From Methanolobus bombayensis (GTDB lineage: Archaea > Halobacteriota > Methanosarcinia > Methanosarcinales > Methanosarcinaceae): a DNA stretch of 64,000 nucleotides. The stretch is from the NCBI RefSeq assembly GCF_017873415.1, contig NZ_JAGGKD010000002.1, positions 62,001-126,000 on the forward strand, in the 5' to 3' direction. The notes beneath the pieces are model-generated. The model was not told the origin of the DNA. It ran no database searches and saw only the letters and a program-made list of their open reading frames with translations. This document shows, piece after piece, positions 56,719 to 64,000 of this stretch (its first letter is position 1; the number at the start of each line of letters is the position of its first letter). The translations under genes and the position numbers were made by a program.

Positions 56719-57028
56719 AACAGTCACAATCTAAAAACAAAGTAACTATCCGCCGAAGGCGGCTCATTTCAATGTTGCTACACAGAAGATAGTTCCAAAC
56801 ACTATTGCAGTCCTGCTATTAATTCCACAGAATTTCTGCAAAGAATGTATTTCATGGTATTATACAGAGTATTTTGTTTTTTCTTATAGGAAAGCTCCGG
56901 CTTCGTCGGACCCTCCGGGATCACTTTAGTTATCCATGACCCAAAGAGCCAATAATATAAGTCCATAATATAGCATATAGTTGAGGTAAAAAAGTGAAAA
57001 AAAGAAAGTAATTGGATCTTGTTTCTAA
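56719..57028. other. Non-coding gap with two GC-rich hairpins
   Basis: This 310-bp gap holds no supported gene. Two compact hairpins stand out from the AT-rich background: CCGCC-GAA-GGCGG (56750-56762) and TCCGGC-TTC-GTCGGA (56896-56910), the latter followed by CCCTCCGGGATC. The first may terminate the YjbQ transcript. The second is on either strand a candidate terminator for an unseen transcript or part of a small structured RNA. Confidence 0.4.
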
Positions 57029-57226
57029 TTACTCTGACTTCTCGTAGTCAGCGTGTGCATAGAAGCATCTTTTTGGAGTACAGATCGCATCTGAGCTCTT
57101 GAGTTTCTTAAGGATCTTGCTGACTTCTTTGCTTTCCATACCTGTTACTTCAGCGATTTCTCCGGGTCTCATTGGTTTTCCTGAGTCTTTTAATGCGTCG
57201 AGTACTTTCTGTTCATCATCTGCCAT
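57029..57226 (-). CDS. Small winged-helix DNA-binding protein
   Basis: A 65-residue protein forming one winged helix-turn-helix: DEQKVLDALKDSGKPMRPGEIAE, recognition helix ESKEVSKILKKLKSS and a wing ending CTPKRCFYAHADYEKSE. It has the look of MarR-like or ArsR-like archaeal mini-regulators. Two cysteines flank the wing. Targets are unknown; it stands alone, 112 bp from the HIT-protein gene. Confidence 0.8.
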   Translation of the reverse strand: MADDEQKVLDALKDSGKPMRPGEIAEVTGMESKEVSKILKKLKSSDAICTPKRCFYAHADYEKSE

Positions 57227-57337
57227 ATTTTATTCTCCTGCAATTATTTTACTATAAAGGGAATTGTGAAATAAATAATTGATGCAATAGATAGCGTTTC
57301 TTTTTATTTTACTGAATCGGATGATTAAACGTTCGTT

Positions 57338-57751
57338 TCAAAATGAGTTCCTGAGCTTTTCAGCAAGTTCAGCAATGTTTTCCGTGGAGGGATGCAGTTC
57401 CACGATGGTGTGCATGTTACCTTCTCCATCACCTGCTCGCCTTGGAATTATGTGAACGTGAACATGTGCCACTGTCTGCCCGGCTATTTCTCCGTTGTTG
57501 ATTCCAATATTCATCCCTTCGAGTTCAAGAGTCTTTCCAACTGTCTTTGCGATCTTATTGACTGAAGCAAACAGTTTAGCTGCATCCTCTTCACTCATGT
57601 CAGTGAATTTACCAAAATGCTTTTTCGGAAGAACGATTGTGTGTCCCTCTGCACAGGGGTATATATCCAGAAACGCATAAACAAAATCATCTTCATATAC
57701 TTTATGTGAAGGAATCTCACCGGCAACGATCTTACAGAATAGACAATCCAT
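57338..57751 (-). CDS. HIT-family nucleotide-binding hydrolase
   Basis: About 137 residues with the HIT fold. It starts MDCLFCKIVAGEIPSHKVYED and has the catalytic triad HVHVHIIPR near residue 98-106. Such proteins hydrolyse nucleoside phosphoramidates or dinucleoside polyphosphates. CLFC could bind zinc with His residues further on. The frame opens with GTG at 57760, but GGGTGAT is the ribosome site for the ATG at 57751. Confidence 0.92.
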   Translation of the reverse strand: MDCLFCKIVAGEIPSHKVYEDDFVYAFLDIYPCAEGHTIVLPKKHFGKFTDMSEEDAAKLFASVNKIAKTVGKTLELEGMNIGINNGEIAGQTVAHVHVHIIPRRAGDGEGNMHTIVELHPSTENIAELAEKLRNSF

Positions 57752-57824
57752 ATGTATCACCCTCTTCCTTTGAAGCTCTGGATATTTAATTATTGTTGTT
57801 GGGTTTATATGTGAAAGCAGTATA

Positions 57825-59330
57825 TTAATTCAACATCTCTTTCAATTCTGCAACATTAGCCTTTATCTTATCTTCCAGTTGCTCTATCTTTTGGATAATA
57901 ACTTCCGGCTTTTCATATTCAATCTCTTCATATTCTATCTCTTTGTATCGAGATATTGAGAGATCATAGCCATTTTCCTTAATCTCAGTGAATGGAACAT
58001 AGAAGCATTTACCCTTCCTGTCTTCCGGATTCTCTGTTTTCCTGTTCCTGAACCTCTCTAATATGTCAGGAATATCACCCTTCATATCAATTGGAGCTCT
58101 TTTGTCATCCAGAGAGTAACCGTCTGCTTCCATATCATAGAACCAGACCTTTTCTGTGTCCCCGCCTTTGGTGAATATCAGAACAGCAGTTGAGACTCCT
58201 GCATAGGGTTTGAATACACCAGATGGCATGGAAACAATTCCTTCAAGCTGGCATTTTTCAAGGAGCATCTTACGAAGGTCTTTATGTGCTTTGGAACTTC
58301 CAAAGAGCACACCATCAGGAACAATTACACCACACTTTCCACCCATCTCAAGCAGACGAATCATGTTTTCTACAAAGAGAAGTTCGGTCTTCTTTGTGTT
58401 CAGTGTTAGCTTGTCATTGATATCATCTTTGTCTATACTACCCTTGAAAGGTGGGTTTGCAAGGATCACATTATAGCGGTCTTCTTCAGTATATAGGTTT
58501 GAGAGAGTATCTGTAAGGGTAATATGAGGGGACTTAATACCATGAAGCACCATGTTCATGAGTCCAATTCTCACCATTGTTGAATCGAAATCAAAGCCGT
58601 AGAAGGTGTCATTATGCAGCTTATCCCAGTGTTCCTGTTCTGCAATATTGTCACCTATCAGGTTGTGATAATCTCCTTCCTTGTCCTGTTCTATCATTTC
58701 AGGAGAGGTATAATTCCTGAGTATGTGTTTGTAGGCTGAGAAAAGGAAACCACCTGTACCACATGCAGGGTCGCATATTCTGTCATTAATGTCAGGGTCT
58801 ACAAGCTCAACAATCATCCTGATAATGTGCCTTGGTGTTCTGAACTGCCCGTTCTTACCGGCTGTCGCAAGCTGGCTTAGCAGATATTCATAGAGATCAC
58901 CCTGCACGTCTGCTGACTGAGCTGATATATTGAGTTCATCGATAATGCCAACAGCCTCCTGCAAAAGCGTAGGCTTTGGAATAATGAATACTGCATCTTT
59001 CATGTGTTCCGAGAACAGAGTCTTCTCACCGTCATGAATGTTCTTTATGAAAGGAAATACTACATCTCTTACATGTTTGAGCATGTCTTCGGCAGATTTG
59101 TGTTTCCAGACTGACCACCTGCATTCTTCGTTTCCCTCAAAGATGGACTTGTACTCTTTTCCCATAGAGTTAGCACGTCTCTGCTCCAGAACATCCATAT
59201 CTTCAAGCCTTTTCATGAAGATGAGGTAGGACATTTGCTCTATGGATTGCAGTGGATTTGACAGACCGCCACTCCAGAACCTGTCCCAGAGTGAGTCTAT
59301 CTTTGTTTTGATTTCAGGTGAGAGTCTCAT
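57825..59330 (-). CDS. hsdM: Type I restriction-modification N6-adenine methyltransferase subunit HsdM
   Basis: A 501-residue modification subunit with PACGTGG at 188-194 and NPPF at 292-295. The N-terminal helical domain begins LSPEIKTKIDSLWDRFWSGG. It is the last gene of the hsdR-hsdS-hicB-hicA-hsdM operon, separated from hicA by 78 bp containing a 14-bp tandem repeat. It methylates the site chosen by HsdS. It differs in length and N-terminus from the HsdM at the left end of the window. Confidence 0.93.
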   Translation of the reverse strand: MRLSPEIKTKIDSLWDRFWSGGLSNPLQSIEQMSYLIFMKRLEDMDVLEQRRANSMGKEYKSIFEGNEECRWSVWKHKSAEDMLKHVRDVVFPFIKNIHDGEKTLFSEHMKDAVFIIPKPTLLQEAVGIIDELNISAQSADVQGDLYEYLLSQLATAGKNGQFRTPRHIIRMIVELVDPDINDRICDPACGTGGFLFSAYKHILRNYTSPEMIEQDKEGDYHNLIGDNIAEQEHWDKLHNDTFYGFDFDSTMVRIGLMNMVLHGIKSPHITLTDTLSNLYTEEDRYNVILANPPFKGSIDKDDINDKLTLNTKKTELLFVENMIRLLEMGGKCGVIVPDGVLFGSSKAHKDLRKMLLEKCQLEGIVSMPSGVFKPYAGVSTAVLIFTKGGDTEKVWFYDMEADGYSLDDKRAPIDMKGDIPDILERFRNRKTENPEDRKGKCFYVPFTEIKENGYDLSISRYKEIEYEEIEYEKPEVIIQKIEQLEDKIKANVAELKEMLN

Positions 59331-59365
59331 TGTATCACTTTTGTTTTTCAGAACTGACGGACAAT

Positions 59366-59421
59366 ATTAGAAGATTATAATTAGAAAATGGTAATTAGAG
59401 GATGATGATTAGAAGATAATA
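59366..59421. repeat. Four tandem copies of a 14-bp repeat between hicA and hsdM
   Basis: Units start at 59366, 59380, 59394 and 59408 and all begin ATTAGA: ATTAGAAGATTATA, ATTAGAAAATGGTA, ATTAGAGGATGATG, ATTAGAAGATAATA. The last unit overlaps the end of hicA and contributes its final residues. Spacing is exact. This may alter the hicA C-terminus or expression of hsdM by slippage, or be a binding array; each role is inferred. Confidence 0.75.
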
Positions 59422-59651
59422 AGTTGTTTTAGCAGCTCTATCCATTCGTCACGGCTTATTTTTGCATCGTTGATTATCTTTCTTATAAGCCCTTTTCCTA
59501 TGTCTTTCTTTGAGTGGATGGGAATTATGGTTGTCCTGCCGTCAGGATGTCTCATGAAAAGATGGCTTCCTTTTTGCCTGAGTTGTTCAAACCCGAGCTT
59601 TTCAAGTGCCTTTATGACCTTTTTTGCAGGAAGAGGCTTTATTTCTGTCAT
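59409..59651 (-). CDS. hicA: HicA-family mRNA interferase toxin
   Basis: An 80-residue protein with the compact double-stranded-RNA-binding-like fold of HicA. The conserved stretch KALEKLGFEQLRQKGSHLFMRHPDGRTT contains the catalytic histidine (about residue 30), followed by IPIHSKKDIGKGLIRKIIND. It would cleave mRNA unless bound by HicB. Its ATG directly follows the hicB stop. The last residues (QLIIF) are encoded by the tandem repeat. The pair lies between hsdS and hsdM. Confidence 0.92.
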   Translation of the reverse strand: MTEIKPLPAKKVIKALEKLGFEQLRQKGSHLFMRHPDGRTTIIPIHSKKDIGKGLIRKIINDAKISRDEWIELLKQLIIF

Positions 59652-59873
59652 TTAAATGCCAACTTTGACTTTCTGAATGCCTATGAAGTCCAGATGATTC
59701 CCGATATCATCTTCTGATGTGACTTCCATGTAAAGCTCGATTGCCTCTTTTATCCGCACATTGAGTTCATCAAGAGTCTCGGCTTGTGTGTGACATCCTT
59801 CAAGTTCGGGCACGGATGCAACATAAATACCGTCTTCATCCTGCTCTATTACAACAGTAAACTCTCTTATCAA
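59652..59873 (-). CDS. hicB: HicB-family antitoxin (short form)
   Basis: A 73-residue antitoxin with the partial RNase H fold: FTVVIEQDEDGIYVASVPELEGCHTQAETLDEL and IKEAIELYMEV. It lacks the C-terminal DNA-binding domain seen in many HicB proteins, so repression of the operon would need another protein or conditional cooperativity is absent. It precedes hicA, with no gap. Order antitoxin-toxin differs from the toxin-first order of E. coli hicAB. Confidence 0.92.
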   Translation of the reverse strand: MIREFTVVIEQDEDGIYVASVPELEGCHTQAETLDELNVRIKEAIELYMEVTSEDDIGNHLDFIGIQKVKVGI

Positions 59874-59936
59874 TTGTATTCCTCTGGTTTTTCTTAAAAA
59901 TAAGATATATTTGCAAGATATTAAGAGTTAATCCCA

Positions 59937-61142
59937 TTACTCCGCTATCAGTTCCCCATTGAAGGCTTTTTGCATGAGAGCGTTGAAAAGCGTGTCGATT
60001 TCTGTGGATGATTTTTTTTGCTGTTCATTTGTTTGCTTTAATTTATTTACAATTGCTGCAAACTTGGTTTGCAATTCAATATCAGGAAGAATTACCTCAA
60101 TCATTTTGATTTGTTGAAACTCTAAATTATCAGCAGTAACAGATCTAACACGATTCAATAGATATTTTTGGTAGGATTTGAAGTAATAAAGCATAAACAA
60201 AGGGCTTACAATTTTTTTATCAAAAACAAACCCCTTCATATCTTGATTTAATGTAACGTCACAAGTGTTAATTGCCACAGGTAGTTTCTTTTTTAGAATT
60301 CCACTCCTAATTACCATCAGTAAAGAATCAGAAGGTATTACTTTTGCAGAGCTGTTTGAGATGGCATTTTCTGTTATATGATCAATGCTGTCAGATATGA
60401 AATCCTGTTTCATATCTTTAGGAGTGACCCAAGGTATTTCGCCATCATAATATTCTGATTTGGATTTTGATGGTGTTCCTCCACCATATATGTCAAGACA
60501 TAAGTCTTTGAGTTTTTTAGTATCCCAGTTTTTATTGTTGGTAACAGGATCTCCAAACATCTCCAAAAACACACTTTGCAGGAGTTGCTGTGTAAGTTCA
60601 TCAGCCTGTGCCCGCATTTTTTTATTTTCTTCGGCTTTTTCGAGGATGGATACAATATGGTGTTGGGTTTCAAGAGGTGGGACTGGTATATTAGCACTTT
60701 CAATGTCTGATAACTTCAAAGAAGGATAATTTGTATTTGGTGTCAAATGTTTAGCATCGAGACTCAAAGACCAATAATATAGATATTCTGGCAATAAACA
60801 GTTATTAGGAATTACTGTTGCAAGATGTGAGGAAACATACGCTGCTTCTCCTAAAAGCGCACGATGATTCAAAAATGTGGATGCTCCACTTTTTGGAATA
60901 AGAAGTGTATTTTTTGGCCAAAATTTTAATTTAAATTTTTCCAAGGCAATATCATTCAATTTATCCCTTGGACTTTTTAAACAGATTGTTTGGCCATATT
61001 GACCCACATCAGAAGTTCTTACAAATGGGTGCTCACCATTTTCGTAGTAATTGTCTCCCTGTGGTGCTCCATTTCCAGCACCAACGGTTGCTACATTACC
61101 TAACTTCTTCCATTCCCACCCATCAGGTAACTCTTTTTTCAT
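59937..61142 (-). CDS. hsdS: Type I restriction-modification specificity subunit HsdS
   Basis: A 401-residue specificity subunit with two target-recognition domains (about 5-175 and 195-380), each followed by a conserved helical spacer; the first ends NIPVPPLETQHHIVSILEKAEENKK and the second PDIELQTKFAAIVNKLKQTNEQ. The first spacer contacts HsdM. It starts MKKELPDGWEWKKLGNVATVG, as in many family members. The ATG is three bases after the hsdR stop. The recognised bipartite sequence cannot be deduced. Confidence 0.93.
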   Translation of the reverse strand: MKKELPDGWEWKKLGNVATVGAGNGAPQGDNYYENGEHPFVRTSDVGQYGQTICLKSPRDKLNDIALEKFKLKFWPKNTLLIPKSGASTFLNHRALLGEAAYVSSHLATVIPNNCLLPEYLYYWSLSLDAKHLTPNTNYPSLKLSDIESANIPVPPLETQHHIVSILEKAEENKKMRAQADELTQQLLQSVFLEMFGDPVTNNKNWDTKKLKDLCLDIYGGGTPSKSKSEYYDGEIPWVTPKDMKQDFISDSIDHITENAISNSSAKVIPSDSLLMVIRSGILKKKLPVAINTCDVTLNQDMKGFVFDKKIVSPLFMLYYFKSYQKYLLNRVRSVTADNLEFQQIKMIEVILPDIELQTKFAAIVNKLKQTNEQQKKSSTEIDTLFNALMQKAFNGELIAE

Positions 61143-61145
61143 CCG

Positions 61146-63986
61146 TTATGCCTCTGAACCAAAAATCTCTCTTTCGACTCCATTGCAGATATCGATAAAG
61201 GCATTTAATTCTTCCTGAGAGAACATAGGCATTGGGGCAGTTGTGCCAAAATTAGTAAAGGGAGCGTTCCAGAGGGTTGAGAACTCGATGTGTTTCTTTC
61301 TAAGGAAAACGGTTTGGAGAGTGCGGATGAAATTAAGCTGGTCGGCTGTGTAGTGCTTGTTGTTCTCAATGATGAAGGTCTGGAAAGCGTCTTTGATGGT
61401 GTCTTCAGGGGACGGGAAGTCATAGAGACCTAGGATGTGCTTGATGAGATCTACAAGGCTTGTATTCTGCCTGTGGTACATCTGTTTGAATCTTGACTCG
61501 TCTAGGGTCAATTCTGAGTTAAAAAGAGTGTTTTCAAGGTGCTGAAGGTCACTTTCTGTAAGAATCTCATCATTTAGTATCTTATGGACAACAGGATGAG
61601 TTTCTGCAAGTTCCTTTATCCAAACCTCTACCTTAGCTTTGTATGTAGTCACATATTCGGCTTCATCATCTTTGATAGTCCATTGTTTCCTTTCTGCAAT
61701 GGTATCTCCCATATCAATAACAATGGCTTCTCTTGGTTCTCTGGACATATAAGGCATAAGAGGTGCAATCTCATCCACCATTCTCTTAGCATCCTCAAAA
61801 CTAACACTATTCCAGAAAGAACGGGACAGAATCTCATCAATGAATTCCTCATTATCCTGCACCTTATCCAGAGTCCTTGGAAGATGTTCCACCATCTCAG
61901 CAATAGACTCCTTCAGGCGTTCAATTTCATGAGTATTATTCTGAAGTATCGCAAGGCCGAGTTTCTCACATTTCAGGGAGAATGTAGCCTCTTTCAGGTT
62001 CACACCTGGCTTGAACTTCATCAGTGGCATAATCTTCTTCTGAAGGAAATCAACCGGGTCAAGTCCTATATTATCCCATAGTTTAGGCGACAATGCCTTT
62101 TCTACATCCTGAAGATGTTCCTTAACGCTAATAGAATCCTGAGGCAGAGATTTAATATCTTCAATAATGCCAGTCTTAACCTCATCTGCAAGTTCATCAT
62201 TCCCTCGACTCATCAACTCATTCAGTTGTTTGAGCTTGAAAAGGAATATACGGTTTGTAATAGCCTCAGGCGACTCGTTCTTTACGCCTTCCGGGTTCAT
62301 GTCCCAATACTCAAAGTTGTTCCAGAAATCAAACACCTTGAAGTATTCTTTCTTACCGTTAGGCAGCCAGTCCCTTTGTTCACAGGCAGCATCAGCCCTG
62401 GTACCTCTGCCAAGCATCTGCCAGAACTTTATCTTTGAGAACACAGGTTTTGCAAAAACCAGATTACAGACTTCCGGCACATCAATACCAGTATCCATCA
62501 TGTCAACTGAAATAGCAACCCTTGGAAATGATTTGTCCCTGAAATCATCGATACCTTGTGATGCTCTGGAATCATCAGAAATAATAATCCTTGCAAGCTG
62601 ACCTTTGTATTCTGGATAGAGTCTCTCAAAAGCTTCCCAGAGTCTCTTGGCATGAAGCTTTGATATGGCAAAGAAAATAGTCTTTGCAGGTAATGTGCCT
62701 GATTGGTCTGTAAGACTGTTTTCCATAAACTCCCTGACAATAGCTTCAGATGTTCCTTTCAAAGCAACCTTTTTCTCAAGCTCAGTACCTTCAAAGTTAA
62801 TAGTATCAGGGTCAATGCCTTTGTTAATTAATTCCTCTCGCTCACTTTCTGTGAGGTCATCAGGTCTGAGACCATTTATCTGGAAATGTGTTCTTGCACC
62901 TGATACATTTTTCCTGAAATCACATAGAACGCCATCTCTTACAGCATCCTCATAAGCATAAAGGGCAGTAGGCGAGTCATCATCACACTCAAAGAATCTG
63001 AAAGTGTCCCTGTCAACCATATCAGCCGGAGTAGCTGTTAATCCTATCTGTATAGCATCAAGATAAGTGAATATACCTTTCCACTTGGAATAGATTGATC
63101 TATGTGCTTCATCAGAAAATATGAGATCAAATTCTCCCGGTGAAATAATGTATTTTTCATTCTTATCTTTCTGGTTGTAAATCTCCTGAAATGTCTGAAT
63201 AGTGGAAACATATAACCTTTTATTTGGATCATAATTGCCAGAAAGAATCTTCTCCTTTGATTCGTCAGGGAAGAATTTCATAAACCCTTTCTCATAAGCT
63301 TGTTTTCTAAGCTCCCTACGGTCAGCCAGGAACAGAACATTCTGAACACGTCCTTCACGCATCAACTGGTCTATTATAGCCATTGCAACACGGGTCTTTC
63401 CCGTACCAGTTGCCATGACAATCAAAGCTTTTCTGTGTCCTTTGCGAATATGTTCAACTACCCTCTTTGAGACCTCTACGCTTTTTTGACGGTCAACAAT
63501 CTTTTTGTTAATTTCAATATCATGCTCAATTCTGGCACTCTGAATTTGAAAGTTCATTCTCTCAAGGTCTCTTTGAGAATGGAATCCTTTTATCTGTCTC
63601 ATAGGATAGCGTTCTCTATCCCAGAACCATATATCATAGCCATTTGAAAGATAAATGAAAATGTGTTTACCCGTCTGAGCCTTGATATCATCGGCATATT
63701 GCTCAGCCTGCTTTTGTCCTATGGTTGGGTCTTTAGATGTCCTCTTAGCTTCAATTATAGCAATTGGATCGCCCAGACTATCAAGTAATAGATAATCAAC
63801 ATATTTGCTCTCTAAATCGTTCTTCAGGGTTTCATTTACCTGTTTGTAGAGCTGTTTTTCAAAATCAGATTGTTTTGTATCAACCTCATCGATGACTTTT
63901 GACCTATCAGAAATATCCCATCCATGTTCTTTGAGAAGAACATCGATCTTCTGTTTCCGTGTTTGTAACTCGTTGAGATTGAGCAT
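61146..63986 (-). CDS. hsdR: Type I restriction endonuclease subunit HsdR
   Basis: A 946-residue subunit of the type I complex. The N-terminal nuclease domain has the DPIAIIEAKRTS motif (E-x-K at about 79-81), followed by SF2 helicase motifs: Walker A ATGTGKT (about 192-198) and DEAH (about 292-295), then LTATPAD and the GRGTRAD motif VI. It translocates DNA and cuts unmethylated sites. The frame extends to a GTG at 63998, but a GGAG site six bases upstream supports the ATG at 63986 (MLNLNELQTRKQ). It heads the operon with hsdS, hicBA and hsdM. Confidence 0.93.
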   Translation of the reverse strand: MLNLNELQTRKQKIDVLLKEHGWDISDRSKVIDEVDTKQSDFEKQLYKQVNETLKNDLESKYVDYLLLDSLGDPIAIIEAKRTSKDPTIGQKQAEQYADDIKAQTGKHIFIYLSNGYDIWFWDRERYPMRQIKGFHSQRDLERMNFQIQSARIEHDIEINKKIVDRQKSVEVSKRVVEHIRKGHRKALIVMATGTGKTRVAMAIIDQLMREGRVQNVLFLADRRELRKQAYEKGFMKFFPDESKEKILSGNYDPNKRLYVSTIQTFQEIYNQKDKNEKYIISPGEFDLIFSDEAHRSIYSKWKGIFTYLDAIQIGLTATPADMVDRDTFRFFECDDDSPTALYAYEDAVRDGVLCDFRKNVSGARTHFQINGLRPDDLTESEREELINKGIDPDTINFEGTELEKKVALKGTSEAIVREFMENSLTDQSGTLPAKTIFFAISKLHAKRLWEAFERLYPEYKGQLARIIISDDSRASQGIDDFRDKSFPRVAISVDMMDTGIDVPEVCNLVFAKPVFSKIKFWQMLGRGTRADAACEQRDWLPNGKKEYFKVFDFWNNFEYWDMNPEGVKNESPEAITNRIFLFKLKQLNELMSRGNDELADEVKTGIIEDIKSLPQDSISVKEHLQDVEKALSPKLWDNIGLDPVDFLQKKIMPLMKFKPGVNLKEATFSLKCEKLGLAILQNNTHEIERLKESIAEMVEHLPRTLDKVQDNEEFIDEILSRSFWNSVSFEDAKRMVDEIAPLMPYMSREPREAIVIDMGDTIAERKQWTIKDDEAEYVTTYKAKVEVWIKELAETHPVVHKILNDEILTESDLQHLENTLFNSELTLDESRFKQMYHRQNTSLVDLIKHILGLYDFPSPEDTIKDAFQTFIIENNKHYTADQLNFIRTLQTVFLRKKHIEFSTLWNAPFTNFGTTAPMPMFSQEELNAFIDICNGVEREIFGSEA

Positions 63987-64000
63987 AGAAATCTCCACAT

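Noticed and set aside
207-59330. The two HsdM genes at opposite ends as halves of one composite transposon or island
   Set aside because: They belong to different HsdM types, have no shared flanking repeats, and the region between holds core metabolic genes.
1-64000. tRNA, rRNA and CRISPR arrays
   Set aside because: Reading both strands I saw no T-loop GGTTCGAATCC-type pattern, rRNA blocks or regularly spaced repeats; a tRNAscan or CRISPR search would be needed to exclude a divergent one.

Overview
The window looks like about 64 kb of chromosome from a mesophilic, low-GC, methylotrophic methanogen of the Methanosarcinales (Methanolobus, Methanococcoides or a near relative). The genus is inferred; the supporting evidence is a methanogenesis marker protein 8 homologue, a monomethylamine-methyltransferase (MtmB) family protein, a three-gene 2-ketoisovalerate:ferredoxin oxidoreductase, a PGF-CTERM surface protein, many PAS/GAF histidine kinases and archaeal gene starts (GGAGGTGA-like Shine-Dalgarno sites, TATA boxes). 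No rRNA, tRNA or CRISPR array was found.

Layout. 1-2.2 kb: start of a type I restriction-modification (RM) operon running off the left edge (hsdM, then truncated hsdS). 2.5-8.6 kb: small transporters and enzymes (YqaA/DedA-type membrane protein, PEGA surface protein, two EamA exporters, an ABM-fold monooxygenase, a SAM methyltransferase, an iron-sulfur flavoprotein), broken up by two short elements with related terminal inverted repeats. 8.7-12.1 kb: a BCCT (betaine/choline/carnitine) transporter divergent from an MtmB-family methyltransferase in which the pyrrolysine position is an isoleucine codon. 12.3-33.1 kb: accessory sensory region with five large PAS/GAF histidine kinases, a kinase remnant, two overlapping APC permeases, a metallopeptidase and a PaaK / marker-8 / PaaI cluster. 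33.2-34.6 kb: DUF92 membrane protein. 35.0-40.1 kb: regulator, medium-chain acyl-CoA synthetase and vorCBA, probably for assimilation of branched-chain organic acids. 40.2-49.4 kb: thioredoxin-like protein, phosphoglycerate mutase, NudC, a PGF-CTERM DUF2341 protein, a second acyl-CoA synthetase / thioesterase / cupin-regulator set and a hydantoinase-A protein. 49.4-57.8 kb: a sixth kinase (membrane-bound), sirtuin, pirin-like protein, Hsp20, LysA, YjbQ, a winged-helix protein and a HIT protein. 57.8-64.0 kb: a second, complete type I RM operon, hsdR-hsdS-hicB-hicA-hsdM, with a HicBA toxin-antitoxin pair inside it.

The most promising unusual system is the pyrrolysine-free MtmB homologue with its divergent quaternary-amine-type transporter. 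From memory-based alignment the Pyl residue and two further active-site residues of canonical MtmB are replaced (Pyl to Ile195, Gln to Arg326, Glu to Lys222) and one is conservatively changed (Glu to Asp252), while length and overall fold signature are kept. This suggests a methyltransferase with a different substrate, comparable to but separate from the known pyrrolysine-free MttB (glycine betaine) enzymes. Other notable points are a lone IS200/IS605-type right end resembling an omega-RNA, six histidine kinases without any receiver protein, the hicBA insertion in the RM operon with a 14-bp tandem repeat, and paired acyl-CoA-synthetase/HTH-cupin modules.
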